Source: Bacteroidales bacterium
GTDB taxonomy: Bacteria; Bacteroidota; Bacteroidia; Bacteroidales; Paludibacteraceae
Reading direction: 5' to 3'
Length of the DNA stretch: 6,815 nt
NCBI GenBank assembly: GCA_900769555.1
Contig: CAAGHA010000181.1
Coordinates: forward strand, 1 to 6,815
This document shows positions 4,920 through 6,815 of the stretch, piece after piece. The notes beneath the pieces were generated by a model. It made no database searches. It was not told the origin of the DNA and saw only the letters and a program-made list of their open reading frames with translations. A program made the position numbers and the translations under genes. Position 1 is the stretch's first letter. Each line of letters begins with the position of its first letter.

Positions 4920-6044
4920 ATGAGTGAAAATAATAAATGTTTTTGTCATTTAAACGGTTACGAAGTTAAGGATGCCAAAGCAAGAAGAGATATTGAAAAA
5001 ACAAGAAGCGATATTGAAAAAATCGTAAATAAAAAAATTTTAGTGATTGGCGATAGTTACGCTGTTCCAGTTCGTGATGATGATGAAACTGCAACATTCC
5101 CAAGCTATGCAGATTTGTTATTGCAAAAATTTGATGGATACAAGATTGCTTCTGGTGGTGCAGGTTTCGTCAGCTATTTTGGAAACAAATTTATCAATTT
5201 ATTAAAATCCGATATAAACAACATCTCGAACAAAGATGATTTTACAGACATTATCGTAGCAGGTGGATTGAATGACACTGGAGATTCTACAGTTCCAATT
5301 TCTGGAGTTGAAATTTCAAATGCAATCAAGGAATTTTGTGCATACGCAAATAGCCAATTTAAAAATGCGAAAATTCACATCGCCTTTATTGGTAACATGA
5401 CTTACTACATGAATCAACCGGATCGAGGATACAACATGTATAACGTGACATATCCTGCTTATGCGAATACCGATGCGAATTATTCATATTGTACTTTTTC
5501 TGAAAGCATTTTTTATGACAGAAGTTTAATTGTCCATGTTCATCCAACAGAGGAAGGACATATTGAACTTTACAAATATTTTGTACGTTTACTCAACGGA
5601 AACGCAAGTTTTACAAGAAAATTTCACGCATACGTAACACCAAACACAGGTGGAAATAAAATCGGTTTTCATGGCTTTGTACACAATGGACTTGTTCAAT
5701 ATTGTGGTGGGAAAATGGCTTTCAATTTTGGCACTTTTGAAATCGGACCACTTTACAACATGGATACAGCAGTCGAAGTCGGAACGATAGACAAAAACTC
5801 AATTCTTGCAACTCCATCTGGAGGAGAAAGACCATGGATGATTATGGGAAGTGTTTTTGTCAACAGAACATCGCCAACGGCAGGAAGTTACGCAGGAGTT
5901 GGATATTTATTCCCAAGTAACGATGGCAAAAAACTAATGTTGCAATTATCATCTCCAGACTTCATTGGTAGTAATAACGATAAAGCCACAGTTAGCGTTT
6001 ACTTCATGCCATTCCCATCAATTTTAATGCAGCCAACCATGTAA
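4920..6044 (+). CDS. SGNH/GDSL hydrolase-domain fibre protein
   Basis: A 374-aa virion-type protein with an esterase-like domain, probably binding or deacylating host surface glycans. The N-terminus (CHLNGYEVKDAKARRDI) carries an LNGYEVKDAxAR motif common in phage tail and fibre proteins, followed by two heptads of coiled coil (about 22-36) encoded by a tandem DNA duplication. The SGNH domain spans about 38-225: block I ILVIGDSYA with S46, block II IASGGAG, block III VAGGLND with G116 and N118, and a block V-like HVHPTEEGH with H208. The Asp expected three residues before this His (DGxHP) is Val205, so a Ser-His dyad or a different acid residue must serve if it is active. The C-terminal part (about 226-374) is Gly- and aromatic-rich, probably a beta-structured receptor-binding domain. 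It lies between two other fibre-type genes. Fold assignment is firm; enzyme activity and substrate are uncertain. Confidence 0.83.
   Translation: MSENNKCFCHLNGYEVKDAKARRDIEKTRSDIEKIVNKKILVIGDSYAVPVRDDDETATFPSYADLLLQKFDGYKIASGGAGFVSYFGNKFINLLKSDINNISNKDDFTDIIVAGGLNDTGDSTVPISGVEISNAIKEFCAYANSQFKNAKIHIAFIGNMTYYMNQPDRGYNMYNVTYPAYANTDANYSYCTFSESIFYDRSLIVHVHPTEEGHIELYKYFVRLLNGNASFTRKFHAYVTPNTGGNKIGFHGFVHNGLVQYCGGKMAFNFGTFEIGPLYNMDTAVEVGTIDKNSILATPSGGERPWMIMGSVFVNRTSPTAGSYAGVGYLFPSNDGKKLMLQLSSPDFIGSNNDKATVSVYFMPFPSILMQPTM
4981..5022 (+). repeat. In-frame 21-bp tandem duplication (two heptads)
   Basis: Positions 4981-5001 and 5002-5022 are identical except one base (A4988 versus C5009). The unit encodes one heptad, giving RRDIEKT then RSDIEKI, just before the SGNH domain. 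The near identity suggests a recent duplication that lengthens the coiled-coil stalk by one heptad without breaking the frame. Confidence 0.9.
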
Positions 6045-6060
6045 AAAGGGGGTTGAATAC

Positions 6061-6815
6061 ATGAACAAAATAACGCATTTTAACTTGCCGGAAAACACGA
6101 ATAATTTGTATAGAAACGAAGCACGCTCTAGCATTAGCCTGAGCGTGGAAGTTGTAAATAAACTGAACGAGATTATTGACGCTTTGAATAAATTTTCAAA
6201 TGATGATTTACACTGGAAGCAGGAGCAAGACGGACGTGTCCGAGGAGCAGTTCTTTATATGAAAGATAATCTCCAGAACTCCATTGACGATTTGATGCAG
6301 ATGCTCAAAAACGATGGATTCATTGACCGTAGAATCCAGGAGCATATTGAGAATCTAATTGAAAGACTGGATAACCTTCTCGGAAGTATCACAGAAGGTT
6401 CAACAACGCTCGATGCAGAGTTGATTGATATTCGAGTTGATACTTCCGGAAAAACTCATGTGAACGCAGGAGCTGCAGTTCGTGAGATTGGAAAACTCGT
6501 CAACGGACTACTCTCTAATAATATTAACATTTATCCAGGACTCAATTGGGAAAATTCAAAAGCCATAAACACAAGTGGGAATCTATACACTGCAGGAAGT
6601 CCAAATTTCAAAGTTGCTTCTATTTGTTTAAACAAAGGAACCAAAATCGAATATAGGCTTTTTGGCAACTCACAACTTCCAGTAATAGCGAGTGGAGATT
6701 TTGAGAAACCTCTTTCAATTATTGATGCAGTTCCGGAGGGGGCAGACAGCAGCACTCCAGTTGAGGGAGAGTATTTGATTTCGAATGATTCGGAAGTGAT
6801 CTGGTTCTCAACAAC
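6061..6815 (+). CDS. Coiled-coil fibre / receptor-binding protein (3' end outside window)
   Basis: The frame is open from the ATG at 6061 to the right edge, 251 codons, with no stop in view. AGGGGG (6047-6052) lies about 8 nt upstream of the start. The first 110 residues are largely helical and charged, with heptad-like stretches (LSVEVVNKLNEIIDALNKF, IDRRIQEHIENLIERLDNLL) suggesting a trimeric stalk. Residues 118-143 (LDAELIDIRVDTSGKT..AGAAVREI) match a module repeated in many Bacillota phage fibre and baseplate proteins, of the form AELxDIRxxxxGxxxxxAGxAVR. From about 158 a beta-rich part begins (GLNWENSKAINTSGNLYTAG), resembling small carbohydrate-binding fibre domains that start with INTSG-type strands. 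No enzymatic motif is visible in the part present. The gap to the SGNH gene is 16 nt, so both are probably on one transcript. Fibre type is fairly secure; exact location on the virion is not. Confidence 0.75.
   Translation, partial: MNKITHFNLPENTNNLYRNEARSSISLSVEVVNKLNEIIDALNKFSNDDLHWKQEQDGRVRGAVLYMKDNLQNSIDDLMQMLKNDGFIDRRIQEHIENLIERLDNLLGSITEGSTTLDAELIDIRVDTSGKTHVNAGAAVREIGKLVNGLLSNNINIYPGLNWENSKAINTSGNLYTAGSPNFKVASICLNKGTKIEYRLFGNSQLPVIASGDFEKPLSIIDAVPEGADSSTPVEGEYLISNDSEVIWFST

Noticed and set aside
1400..6600. Frequent CTGCAG and TCCGGA hexamers
   Set aside because: They arise from heavy use of GCA, GGA and CCG/GGA codon pairs spread through all genes, with no ordered spacing or intergenic clustering.
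1..6815. pRNA gene, tRNA, CRISPR array, insertion sequence or diversity-generating retroelement
   Set aside because: No cloverleaf, spaced repeat array, transposase, reverse transcriptase or variable-repeat pair is visible. The phi29 pRNA is encoded near a genome end and would not be expected here.

Overview
The window reads as part of the late region of a small podovirus of the phi29 type (Picovirinae-like; Salasmaviridae/Guelinviridae relatives). The basis is recognisable homologues of four phi29 late proteins: the DNA-packaging ATPase (gp16), the scaffolding protein (gp7), the major capsid protein (gp8) and the lysozyme half of the tail-tip lysin (gp13). The comparisons with phi29 are from memory, not from an alignment run here. 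The DNA is AT-rich, all genes lie on the plus strand and are tightly packed, and most have strong GGAGG-type ribosome binding sites. This points to a low-GC Bacillota host, plausibly a clostridial gut bacterium; the host is an inference.

Layout. Positions 1-1074 hold the packaging ATPase, cut at its 5' end by the window. A strong intrinsic terminator (1073-1119) closes that transcription unit. A gap of about 165 bp (1120-1285) holds T-rich DNA, a candidate sigma-A promoter and the holin ribosome binding site. From 1286 comes a compact lysis block: a four-helix holin, a GH24 endolysin with a peptidoglycan-binding domain, and a lysozyme protein resembling the N-terminal half of phi29 gp13. These run with overlapping or nearly touching ends directly into the scaffolding protein (GTG start) and the major capsid protein. 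A perfect 11-bp hairpin without a U-tract follows the capsid gene. The rest (4369 to the right edge) is a run of three fibre or receptor-binding type genes: a small 176-aa protein with a repeated YDE-type motif, an SGNH-hydrolase fibre protein, and a coiled-coil fibre protein cut by the right edge.

How it fits together. Scaffold and capsid build the prohead, the ATPase fills it, the gp13-like lysozyme probably acts at the tail tip or helps the endolysin, holin plus endolysin release progeny, and the fibre genes supply host contact. The order is unlike phi29, where scaffold and capsid lead the late operon and the lysin, holin, endolysin and ATPase end it. Here the ATPase is upstream and separately terminated, and the lysis block precedes scaffold and capsid. 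The capsid protein lacks the C-terminal Ig-like (BIG2) extension of phi29 gp8, and the place of phi29 head-fibre gene 8.5 is taken by the multi-gene fibre block.

No RNA gene, CRISPR array, insertion sequence or minus-strand gene is supported. No wholly new system is evident. The unusual points are the gene order, domain losses in capsid and tail lysin, an apparently altered SGNH active site, an in-frame 21-bp tandem duplication, and repeat motifs in the fibre block.
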